From contig JACCYX010000152.1 in assembly GCA_013696265.1 (NCBI GenBank), positions 1-5,661 on the forward strand: 5,661 bases of DNA, written 5' to 3'. The DNA is from Chloroflexia bacterium (lineage in GTDB: Bacteria > Chloroflexota > Chloroflexia > Thermomicrobiales > UBA6265). Position numbers and translations under genes: made by a program. This document shows, piece after piece, positions 1-5,610 of the stretch (the first letter of the stretch is position 1; every line of letters starts with the position of its first letter). The notes under the pieces were generated by a model. It was given only the letters and a program-made list of their open reading frames with translations. It was not told where the DNA came from and made no database searches.

Positions 1-2727
1 GCCGGCCAACGACGCAAACAGCCAGCCCGGATGCCCAACGCCGTCCAGGCCCTCGGATTCCACCCGGCGGCCGATCTCGGCGGTCAGCGGGCGCAGCTCC
101 GCGTGGCGGCGTTGCGCCGTGGCCACGCGCAGCAGCCCGGCCAGGCTATCGAGCGTGAGGGCGTGCTGACCGTTCGCAACCCGGATGTCGAACGACGCCT
201 GGAACCGTTGCCTCGCCACTACCCATTCCTCCCGGGCTTCGGCGACGAGGCCGGCGTTGAACTCCGCCAGCCCGAGCAGGCGGCTGGTCGCGTTCCGCGC
301 CGGATCGAACACGATCTCGATGGCCGCCGACGCCGACTCCCACCTCTCGCGTTCGAACTCGCCCAGCGCGAGATTGAGCCAGCAGAGCGAGGCGCGATGC
401 GTGCTCCCGTGTTCCTCACTGAGGCCGATCGCCCGCCGCAGGTCGATTTCCGCCTCGTCGTACAGGCCCAGGTCGAGCCAACAGTTGGCCAGGGCGGTCA
501 AGCCATTGACGATGAGCAGATCGTCCTGAAGCCTGGTTCCCAGCGTGATCGCCCGCTGGGCGGCCCTGACCGCATCGTCATAGTGCCCGAGGCCGTAATG
601 GAGGTGGCTGAGGAGCCCGAGCGCGCGGCAGGCTTCCCGCTCGTCGCCCAGTTCGGTGAGGAGTTCGACCGCGTTCGTGACCCGGACGACGCCCTCCCGC
701 ATCCGGCCCGCGTCGAAATCTAGACGTCCCATCGAGGTCAGGCAGGCCGCCCGCGGCAGCGGCAATCGTTCGCGCAGCGCCAGGTCGTGCGCCCGCTCGA
801 ACAATCGTGCCGCATCGGCGGGGTGCCCCTCGCCATAGGCGCAATTGCCCAACCCGATCAGCGCCTGGGCGACGACAAATGGGTCCTGCTTCCGGAGCTT
901 GAGTTCGCCGACGCGTTGAAAATGGCGCCGCGCGCCGGTGTATTCATGCCGCGCCATGGCGGCGAGACCGGCCTTGATGAAGTAGGCGGCGGCCCGCTGG
1001 CGTTCACCCGCCTGATCGAAGTGCCAGGCGATCCCGGCGGCTCCGTCGTGCTCCCCGTCGCCGTAGAGCGCCAGCATCGCTTCGGCCGTGGCGGCATGGA
1101 GATGCTCGCGCCTGAGCCTGGAGAGGCGGTGGTAGAGATAGTCGCGAAGCAAGGCGTGGGAGAAGTGATAGTCGTGGCCGCGCTGGCCCGCGATGGTCGT
1201 GACACCGCCGGCGGAGAGCGCCTTGAACCGCAAGGTCAACTGGTCGTCGAGCCGCTCGATCAGGATGGAGCGGGAAAGTCCCATCACCCGCATCACCACC
1301 TCCGCCGAAAACGTGGCGCCCTGGACGCTGGCGGCGTCGAGCAGCGGCGGGAATTCAGGCGGCAGCCGGTCGATCAAGCCGGCGAAGAGGGTCTCGATCA
1401 CCGCGGGAAGGCGGGCGGGAACGGGATCCCCGGCGGCATCGGCCTCGCTCGGGAATGGTTGGCCTTCGTCCAGGTACCAGCGCAGCATGGTGAGGACGAA
1501 GAGCGGCAAGCCGGCGGTTTGTTCGAACAGGATTTCGCGGAAGGCATGAGGAGCATCGGGCAGGATTTGGTCAACCACGGCATTGACGAACGCTCGCCCC
1601 GGCGCGCCGCCCACGGTGTCCGCCAGGTCCAGGATCGGATCGTCGAAACGCCGGATCGCCTCGGTGAGCACGTGTCGCACGGCCGGGTGATCGCCCAGCC
1701 TGGATGACTCCAGGTCCAGGGGCCGGTAGGTCGCGATCACGAGCACGGGCAGCCGCTGCCGCTCGAGCCCCCGCATGAGGTACGCGAGCATGTCGGCCGT
1801 GCCGGTATCCGCCCAGTGCAGGTCTTCCAGCACGAGGATGACGGGCCCCGACGCCGCGTAGCGCCTGATGACGCGGAATACCAGGTGGCCAGGGTCCAGC
1901 GGAGCGGCTGGCACGATGGACGCGGCGTCGAGCGCCCGGTCGAGCCGGCGGGAGGTTTCGGCATCGAGCCGCCCCGCCCGGGCCTGCGCCCGGAACGCTT
2001 CCGGGGAAATGAACCGATCGATCAGGCCCGGCGCATCGTCCACCACCGTCCGGATGCCCATCGGCGCGCGAAATGCGATTCGGCCCGCGTTCTTGCCGGA
2101 GAGGAGTTGCTGGTGGCCCGCGGCGGCGGTATCGCCGACCAGCGTTCCCAGCGCTTGCCGGAACGGCTGCCAGGGGTCGGCCGCCCCGGTCCGGCCGACG
2201 CAATCGCCCCACAGCACGACCAGCCGGTCGTGACGATCCAGCGCCTGGCGGCAGACATGGGCGACGAGGGTCGTTTTGCCGGTGCCCGGCGCGGCCTCCA
2301 CGAAGAGCACGCCGGCGCGTTCGCCGGCGGCCATGTCGATGGCCGCCGCGAGGCGTTCGAGGTGGGCTTCGCGCCCATCCGGCACGAAGAGTGGAACCTC
2401 GGGATCGGGGAATGGGGGGGCGGCGTCATCCGCCGACGATTCCCTGGCGGCGGCGAGGAACTCGTCGTAGGCCGGCGTGTCCGGCGTCAGGTCGAACGCC
2501 TCCGCCAGGGCCCGGATCGTCGCTGGCCGGCGCGGGCGGGGTTTCGGCGCATCCGGGGGCAGCTTTTGCTCGATGTCCGACACCGTGCGGACGCTGACGG
2601 TTGCCTGATCGAGAGCGGGGTTGGCCGGGTGGCTGGCCAGGTCCGCCAGCCCGGCCTGGGTCAGGTGCAGGTGCTTGCGATAGGCATAGACGAGTTTGCC
2701 GAGGGGCGAACGTTGCGGTTTCGTCAT
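1..2727 (-). CDS. HTH / AAA-type ATPase / TPR regulator, C-terminus beyond window
   Basis: One open frame of 909 codons, read right to left, reaches the left edge without a stop, so the protein is longer. Residues about 9-80 look like an Xre-type HTH (LGKLVYAYRKHLHLTQAGLA, then RTVSDIE and RRPATIRALAEAFDL). A proline-rich linker (about 95-112) follows. The ATPase has Walker A at 145-152 (AAPGTGKT, with Ala where the first Gly is usual), Walker B plus the typical tail at 296-307 (VILVLEDLHWAD), and a sensor-like IATYRP at 331-336. Residues 405-420 (AGLPLFVLTMLRWYLD) and 521-548 (HFSHALLRDYLYHRL, then LRREHLHA) fit the end of MalT/LAL-type or AAA_16 ATPases. From about 565 onward there are TPR-like helical pairs (for example IAWHFDQAGERQRAAAYFIK, 710-728, 750-768). 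Proteins of this STAND-like class bind ATP, sense a ligand or partner through the TPR array, and control transcription; that role is inferred. The ATG at 2727 has a good SD. An in-frame ATG at 2808 would add 27 residues but has none. Confidence 0.92.
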   Translation of the reverse strand, partial: MTKPQRSPLGKLVYAYRKHLHLTQAGLADLASHPANPALDQATVSVRTVSDIEQKLPPDAPKPRPRRPATIRALAEAFDLTPDTPAYDEFLAAARESSADDAAPPFPDPEVPLFVPDGREAHLERLAAAIDMAAGERAGVLFVEAAPGTGKTTLVAHVCRQALDRHDRLVVLWGDCVGRTGAADPWQPFRQALGTLVGDTAAAGHQQLLSGKNAGRIAFRAPMGIRTVVDDAPGLIDRFISPEAFRAQARAGRLDAETSRRLDRALDAASIVPAAPLDPGHLVFRVIRRYAASGPVILVLEDLHWADTGTADMLAYLMRGLERQRLPVLVIATYRPLDLESSRLGDHPAVRHVLTEAIRRFDDPILDLADTVGGAPGRAFVNAVVDQILPDAPHAFREILFEQTAGLPLFVLTMLRWYLDEGQPFPSEADAAGDPVPARLPAVIETLFAGLIDRLPPEFPPLLDAASVQGATFSAEVVMRVMGLSRSILIERLDDQLTLRFKALSAGGVTTIAGQRGHDYHFSHALLRDYLYHRLSRLRREHLHAATAEAMLALYGDGEHDGAAGIAWHFDQAGERQRAAAYFIKAGLAAMARHEYTGARRHFQRVGELKLRKQDPFVVAQALIGLGNCAYGEGHPADAARLFERAHDLALRERLPLPRAACLTSMGRLDFDAGRMREGVVRVTNAVELLTELGDEREACRALGLLSHLHYGLGHYDDAVRAAQRAITLGTRLQDDLLIVNGLTALANCWLDLGLYDEAEIDLRRAIGLSEEHGSTHRASLCWLNLALGEFERERWESASAAIEIVFDPARNATSRLLGLAEFNAGLVAEAREEWVVARQRFQASFDIRVANGQHALTLDSLAGLLRVATAQRRHAELRPLTAEIGRRVESEGLDGVGHPGWLFASLAG

Positions 2728-2733
2728 GGACCG

Positions 2734-2739
2734 CCCCTT
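2734..2739 (-). promoter_or_regulatory. Ribosome binding site deciding the ATPase-regulator start
   Basis: On the minus strand AAGGGG lies 6 nt before the ATG at 2727. This favours 2727 over the in-frame upstream ATG at 2808, GTG at 2772 and TTG at 2751, none of which has a comparable SD and all of which precede residues that do not look like part of the HTH domain. Confidence 0.6.
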
Positions 2740-2915
2740 GTCGCCGTCCAACGCCGTGCTCGTCGCCGGCACGCCGCACCCGCGAGCGCTGCTGACCGCC
2801 CGATCCATCGTGAACCAATCATCGCATACGATTCCCTTTGGCGTTCGCGCAAGATTTGGGCCCATTCGGACCGTGCCGGATTGCCAACCGCGTGCCGACA
2901 TCGACGGTCCATCCA

Positions 2916-2944
2916 CTAATATGGGTGTTGACGCGAGACCGCAA
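2916..2944 (-). promoter_or_regulatory. Weak promoter candidate for the ATPase regulator
   Basis: Read on the minus strand, TTGCGG (2944-2939) and TATTAG (2921-2916) are separated by 17 nt. The -10 matches TATAAT at 4 of 6 positions and the -35 matches only at TTG. The leader to the ATG would be nearly 190 nt. It overlaps the candidate plus-strand promoter, so the two would interfere or be co-regulated. This is a pattern match only. Confidence 0.25.
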
Positions 2945-2958
2945 CGTATCGGGATACA
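2928..2958 (+). promoter_or_regulatory. Promoter candidate for the Xre/MmyB-like regulator
   Basis: TTGACG at 2928-2933 is a good -35 (5 of 6). The best -10 is poor: GATACA at 2953-2958 with a long 19-nt spacer. The leader to the GTG start would be short (about 25 nt) and contains the strong SD. The likely -10 coincides with one arm of the dyad at 2946-2957, which would suit repression by a dimer. Confidence 0.35.
2946..2957. promoter_or_regulatory. Dyad GTATC-GG-GATAC, possible operator
   Basis: A perfect 5-bp inverted repeat with a 2-bp centre lies 28 bp before the start codon at 2985, inside the divergent promoter region. It overlaps the candidate plus-strand -10 and abuts the candidate minus-strand -35. 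Xre-type dimers commonly bind small dyads like this next to their own gene, so autoregulation, and perhaps joint control of both genes, is a reasonable guess. Ten paired bases could also arise by chance. Confidence 0.35.
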
Positions 2959-2970
2959 ACGGCAACCGAT

Positions 2971-2977
2971 GAGGAGG
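2971..2977 (+). promoter_or_regulatory. Strong ribosome binding site with a GTG start
   Basis: GAGGAGG ends 7 nt before GTG at 2985. This near-perfect SD with ideal spacing sets the start at the GTG rather than at the ATG of residue 8. Confidence 0.75.
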
Positions 2978-2984
2978 AACGACC

Positions 2985-3851
2985 GTGGCGCATGTCACCG
3001 ATCCGATGTGGCCAGCCAGGCGTGTGGTGGCGGGCGGCACGCTGCTGCGCACGCTCCGCCAGGACGCCGGCCTGACGCTGATCGAGCTGGCGGGTCGGCT
3101 GGAGGACCAGGGAGCCGGGATCGATGCCGCGCATCTCCAGCGGATCGAATCGGGCAAGATCCGACGCCCCTCCGCGGGGACGTTGGAGGCAATCCTCACC
3201 CACGGGCTCGACGCCCCGTTCCGGACGCGGCGGGACGTGCTGGAAGCGTATGGCTATCGCCTGCCGTGGGCGCTGCCGACCGAGCGCGAAATCGAGGAGG
3301 GGCGCCGGCTCTGCGCCCAGGAGCTGCTGAGCGCGACGTGGCCGGCCTACCTGATGGACCATGGGCAGCGCCTCTGGTCGTGGAACCGCTACGTCCCCCG
3401 ATTGTTGGGGCGCGAGCCCGACGATCCCGCCCCCGCCCGGTTCGTCGGCCTGACCGTGCTCGATCTCGTCTTCAACCCGGCGATTGGCGTGACCCTGATG
3501 ATCGCCAACCCGGAGCGGTACCGGCCGTTGTTCCTGCGCATGTTCAAGATCCAGACGCAGCCGCACGCGCATGAACCCTGGTTCCAGGATCTGCTCGCGC
3601 GGGCCGGAGACTGGCCCGGATTCGCGGAGATGTGGGCCGCTCTCCCCGAAGATGCGGACGAGGTGCTAGCCACCCAACCCATCATCCCGATCGAGTTCCG
3701 GGTGCCGGGAGTCGAGGCGCCACTGCGGTTCCGGATCGCGGGCATCTACCTCTCACTCGATCCCCGGTTCCAGGTGACTCACTGGATCCCGTACGGGGCG
3801 GCCACGCTCCGGCACTGCGCCCTGTGGGCGGAGGAAGACGGCGAGGAGTAA
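2985..3851 (+). CDS. Xre-family regulator with MmyB-like ligand-binding C-terminal domain
   Basis: The protein has 288 residues. Residues about 17-75 form an Xre-type HTH: TLLRTLRQDAGLTLIELAGR, then LQRIESGKIRRPSAGTLEAI with the usual IE-G-R-PS signature of the last helices. From about 110 to the end the protein resembles the MmyB-like, PAS-fold ligand domain of this regulator class: AYLMDHGQRLWSWNRYVPRL at about 121-140 matches its 'hydrophobic strand, then WN-R' signature, followed by LDLVFNPAIG and a helical FLRMFKIQTQPHAHEPWFQD stretch. The family controls transcription in response to a small molecule, probably fatty-acid-like in some members; the ligand here is unknown. It faces the large HTH-ATPase gene across a 257-bp control region. 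Its TAA stop is also the left boundary of a TIR element, so the gene has no ordinary terminator directly downstream. The coding sequence is intact and GC-rich in the third codon position. Confidence 0.92.
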   Translation: MAHVTDPMWPARRVVAGGTLLRTLRQDAGLTLIELAGRLEDQGAGIDAAHLQRIESGKIRRPSAGTLEAILTHGLDAPFRTRRDVLEAYGYRLPWALPTEREIEEGRRLCAQELLSATWPAYLMDHGQRLWSWNRYVPRLLGREPDDPAPARFVGLTVLDLVFNPAIGVTLMIANPERYRPLFLRMFKIQTQPHAHEPWFQDLLARAGDWPGFAEMWAALPEDADEVLATQPIIPIEFRVPGVEAPLRFRIAGIYLSLDPRFQVTHWIPYGAATLRHCALWAEEDGEE

Positions 3852-4008
3852 GAGCCTGCGCCAATAGGTGAGAGCGTCCTCCAGGGGCGGACAACAGCCG
3901 CGACCGGATCCGGGGCGGGCCAGGCGTCATCGATGGTCGCGACAGGCTCGCTGCTCTGCCGCCCGTACGACGATCGGCCATGGGAAAGCCGCCTCTTGGC
4001 GCAAGCTC
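3852..4008. mobile_element. MITE-like TIR element, copy 1 (157 bp, TAA-flanked)
   Basis: The ends are imperfect inverted repeats: GAGCCTGCGCCAATAGGTG on the left against GAGCTTGCGCCAAGAGGCG on the right (reverse complement), 16 of 19 matching. Both sides carry TAA (3849-3851 and 4009-4011), as expected of a 3-bp target duplication. There is no plausible coding sequence inside. A nested inverted repeat CGCGACC (3899-3905) / GGTCGCG (3935-3941) would let the transcript fold into a long hairpin. It shares a 36-bp identical block with copy 2 (3879-3914 against 4150-4185). The left TAA is the stop codon of the preceding gene. TNA duplications are known for some IS5-family subgroups, so mobilisation by such a transposase is possible; none is encoded here. 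Confidence 0.6.
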
Positions 4009-4018
4009 TAAACCAAAT

Positions 4019-4104
4019 CCGGGTGACTCCCGTGCGTTCCTGGTGATGGCGGAGTTCATCTCCGCCATCACCCAAATCAGGCAGAGATGAACCCGGCCAC
4101 GACC
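4019..4104. repeat. Nested and competing inverted repeats in the spacer between the two TIR copies
   Basis: The strongest stem is perfect: 13 bp, 4042-4054 (GGTGATGGCGGAG) with 4060-4072 (CTCCGCCATCACC), around a 5-nt loop TTCAT. A second perfect 9-bp pairing, GTTCATCTC (4054-4062) with GAGATGAAC (4084-4092), uses the loop and part of the first stem, so both cannot form together. An outer 6-bp pairing CCGGGT (4019-4024) / ACCCGG (4091-4096) could close the region. Positions 4084-4104 are an imperfect inverted copy of 4042-4062 (17 of 21). No T-run follows the strong stem, so it does not look like a standard intrinsic terminator. I see no gene in 4012-4119. Confidence 0.7.
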
Positions 4105-4122
4105 GACTTTGCCCAGCAATAA

Positions 4123-4267
4123 GAGCCTGCGCCAAGAGGCGGTAGCGTACTCCAGGGGCGGACAACAGCCGCGACCGGATCCGGGCGGGCGAGGCGTCGT
4201 TGACGGTCGCGGCAGGTCCGCCCGTACCTCCGTCGATCTCGCCCACGCTGCCTTTTGGCGCAGGCCC
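4123..4267. mobile_element. MITE-like TIR element, copy 2 (145 bp, TAA-flanked)
   Basis: Same family and orientation as the copy at 3852-4008. The ends are GAGCCTGCGCCAAGAGGCG and, reverse-complemented, GGGCCTGCGCCAAAAGGCA (16 of 19). TAA lies on both sides (4120-4122 and 4268-4270). The nested inverted repeat is longer here: GCCGCGACC (4168-4176) / GGTCGCGGC (4205-4213), a perfect 9-bp pairing. The copies match well in the left half, including the 36-bp identical block, and diverge in the right half, where copy 2 is shorter. No coding sequence is evident. The right TAA also serves as the left flank of the next, unrelated TIR element. Confidence 0.6.
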
Positions 4268-4270
4268 TAA

Positions 4271-4397
4271 GTGGTCTATCCGGTAAGTAACGACAGGCGC
4301 GGCAAACGACTATTACCCTCCAGCGATTCCGCAATCGCAGTGATTCTCCAGTGTTGCTCACCTGCCACTCAGGGTGCGAACTTGCCGGATGGACCAC
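4271..4397. mobile_element. MITE-like element with a second TIR type (127 bp, TAA-flanked)
   Basis: The termini match at 16 of 18 positions: GTGGTCTATCCGGTAAGT on the left and GTGGTCCATCCGGCAAGT on the right after reverse complement; both differences are T/C. TAA precedes (4268-4270) and follows (4398-4400) the element. A small perfect stem GCGATT-CCGC-AATCGC sits inside at 4323-4338. There is no coding sequence. The TIR is unlike that of the two neighbouring elements, yet the flanking trinucleotide is the same, which suggests the same type of target choice. Confidence 0.6.
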
Positions 4398-4400
4398 TAA

Positions 4401-4799
4401 GGTGGATTCCGCTTCGCGTGCCATGACGGGCGGGAGGTGGGAAATCGGTACTCATAAATCGCCAGGAAAGAGTCCGCCGGATTGCGTGTTTGTTGCGGGT
4501 TTGGCGGGTTGCGACGGGCTAAGGTGAAAGAGCGAGGTTGAGCGCCCGGTCGAACGGTTTCGCCCGCTGGGAGGCGTTGACCCTATCCGCATCGATGACA
4601 GGTGGCGAGATTCCTGCCAGAATCGCCGCCCGTCGTCGATCCGGTGCGTGTTCCGCAACATCCTCTACCTGGGACCCAAACAATAACCGAACATGTTCGT
4701 GGGGTGAGTACGATAGTGAAAGTGTAGGCTGAGGAAGGTTGTGCCAGAACGGCTTCTCCGATCGTTCGATGGGGAGACGCTCGCTAGTTCTGGACTCAA
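4401..4799. other. Gene-poor stretch without a confident gene
   Basis: Only short frames occur: a 69-codon minus frame (4452-4661) and a 64-codon plus frame (4538-4732). Neither has a recognisable domain, good SD or convincing composition, and they overlap antisense. I see no tRNA, rRNA or CRISPR. The stretch holds the palindrome at 4688-4699 and the leader hairpins at 4744-4813, so its right half may be the control region of the gene at 4860. The left half may be a decayed remnant. Confidence 0.5.
4688..4699. promoter_or_regulatory. 12-bp perfect palindrome CGAACATGTTCG, possible operator
   Basis: The sequence is fully self-complementary. It resembles Gram-positive LexA boxes in its GAAC and GTTC halves, but those are normally separated by 4 bp and here only by 2, so a LexA call is not justified. 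A weak -10-like TACGAT follows at 4709-4714, without a recognisable -35, so the palindrome would sit about where RNA polymerase binds. It lies 160 bp upstream of the membrane-protein start. Confidence 0.35.
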
Positions 4800-4813
4800 G
4801 TGTTCGACCAGAA
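4744..4813 (+). promoter_or_regulatory. Leader with two mutually exclusive hairpins
   Basis: Three segments compete: CCAGAAC (4744-4750), GTTCTGG (4787-4793) and CCAGAA (4808-4813). The middle one can pair perfectly with either neighbour (7 bp or 6 bp). The first pairing is supported by inner stems TCTCC (4755-4759) / GGAGA (4773-4777) and ATCG (4761-4764) / CGAT (4767-4770). The segment lies 47-116 nt before the start codon at 4860. That arrangement is typical of leaders that switch fold, but no riboswitch class or terminator T-run is recognised. Confidence 0.35.
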
Positions 4814-4847
4814 TGCTGCTTTGGATCCGCGCATTCGCGCGCATGGC

Positions 4848-4853
4848 AAGGTG
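4848..4853 (+). promoter_or_regulatory. Ribosome binding site deciding the membrane-protein start
   Basis: AAGGTG lies 6 nt before ATG at 4860. The in-frame GTG at 4800 has no comparable SD, and its extra 20 residues fall in the leader with the competing hairpins, so 4860 is preferred. Confidence 0.55.
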
Positions 4854-4859
4854 AAAATC

Positions 4860-5534
4860 ATGGCCAAATATTCTCAGACGACTCAGAATTCCGACGGGAG
4901 CTATGAAACACGCGTCCACACGGACTACACACAGACTGCCGCTGAAGGCATTGCTGGGGCGGCCGGGACCGGTATTGGGATCGTCCTCGAGTTGATCTTC
5001 ATGAGCAAGATTACTTTGGGTAGTACACTCATTATTATCAGCTTGTTCGTCATGGGTGCGTCGGCCGGTTGGGGTTTCATCCTATTGCTTACGGGTGGCG
5101 GCTTTATTGCGTGGTGGTTCCGCCAGCGCTCCCAAGCTCGCTGGGAGGAAGAGCTCCTGTTGGCCGCAGAGCGATCGAGAGCCTACGAGGCCAAACGCAA
5201 GGCCCAGCGTCTAGCTCAGTCGCATAAGGTTCCGCCCACTGCGCCGGTGGTTTCCTTGGCCGCTGGTGAGGTGGAGTTGACGCGCTTCTGGACGAAGCAG
5301 GGTGGAAAGGCGGTAGCCACCAGCCGACGCTTGGTCATCGACCAGAGCGATGGTGCCGTTACCATGATTCGCATTCCTGATATTACGGGTGTCAGTTTGA
5401 CGGACGAAGATGACTACAACGCGATCGTGCATATACCAACGGTTGCAAATCCGAAGGCACAACTAGAATTCTCATCGAGGTCAGAGGCGCAACACGTCCT
5501 CGAAAACCTTCGATCAGCAATTCTCAATAATTGA
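4860..5534 (+). CDS. Hypothetical membrane protein with PH-like C-terminal domain
   Basis: The protein has 224 residues and I do not recognise it as a named family. Residues 1-28 are polar and rich in Thr, Ser and Tyr (SQTTQNSDGSYETRVHTDYT). Residues about 31-87 are hydrophobic with two or three membrane segments: 31-48 (weaker, Gly/Ala-rich), 51-67 (ITLGSTLIIISLFVMGA) and 69-87 (AGWGFILLLTGGGFIAWWF). Residues 88-122 are a charged, helix-prone stretch (RQRSQARWEEELLLAAERSR). Residues about 130-222 read as a run of beta strands ending in a helix, with AVATSRRLVID at 151-161 like the 'T-rRL' strand of bacterial PH domains (bPH_2/bPH_3 type), and a final helix SEAQHVLENLRSAI. The likely picture is a membrane-anchored protein with a cytosolic PH-like domain; the partner is unknown. 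The codon use is visibly less GC-rich than in the two regulators, which suggests transfer or weak selection. No neighbour gives a function. Confidence 0.72.
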   Translation: MAKYSQTTQNSDGSYETRVHTDYTQTAAEGIAGAAGTGIGIVLELIFMSKITLGSTLIIISLFVMGASAGWGFILLLTGGGFIAWWFRQRSQARWEEELLLAAERSRAYEAKRKAQRLAQSHKVPPTAPVVSLAAGEVELTRFWTKQGGKAVATSRRLVIDQSDGAVTMIRIPDITGVSLTDEDDYNAIVHIPTVANPKAQLEFSSRSEAQHVLENLRSAILNN

Positions 5535-5577
5535 CGAAGCTGCTCGGGAGATGCATCGTGCCGGGTTGTGGTCCCGA

Positions 5578-5610
5578 GGGCTATGGCCCGGTGAGCGTGA
5601 GGCATCACGC
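5578..5610. repeat. Two small hairpins downstream of the membrane-protein gene
   Basis: GGGC-TATG-GCCC (5578-5589) and GCGTGA-GGCA-TCACGC (5595-5610) are perfect stems of 4 and 6 bp in the space after the TGA at 5534. The second contains the stop codon of the possible minus-strand gene on its right. Neither has a T-run, so any terminator role, perhaps for convergent transcripts, is weak. Positions 5535-5577 show nothing else of note. Confidence 0.3.

Noticed and set aside
2821..2832. Dyad ATCG-CATA-CGAT as a second operator
   Set aside because: The arms are only 4 bp and do not match the dyad at 2946-2957; this is likely chance.
31..2919. Long plus-strand frames (31-723, 787-1707, 1816-2919) antisense to the ATPase regulator
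   Set aside because: The minus-strand frame has clear Walker motifs and TPRs across the whole span. The plus-strand frames are the usual antisense by-product of GC-rich coding sequence and show no domain.
4042..4072. Intrinsic terminator for the Xre/MmyB-like gene
   Set aside because: The stem is perfect and strong but is followed by CAAATCAGG, with no T-run on either strand, and it begins about 190 bp after the stop codon.
3849..4270. Integron attC sites or a CRISPR array
   Set aside because: The two copies lack the GTTRRRY/RYYYAAC core sites of attC. There are only two long, imperfect copies with a single spacer, not the short regular repeats of a CRISPR array.
3682..4424. Minus-strand frames across the TIR elements (3682-4119, 3779-4246, 4077-4424)
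   Set aside because: They translate the repeats themselves: similar peptides recur because the DNA repeats, and they overlap a real gene end. There is no SD or domain.
4452..4661. 69-codon minus-strand frame as a small gene
   Set aside because: It has no recognisable motif and low-complexity Ser/Arg/Pro content, and it overlaps another short frame on the other strand. A degraded remnant cannot be excluded.
4800..4859. GTG at 4800 as the start of the membrane protein
   Set aside because: No convincing SD precedes it, while ATG at 4860 has AAGGTG at good spacing. The extra 20 residues overlap the structured leader.
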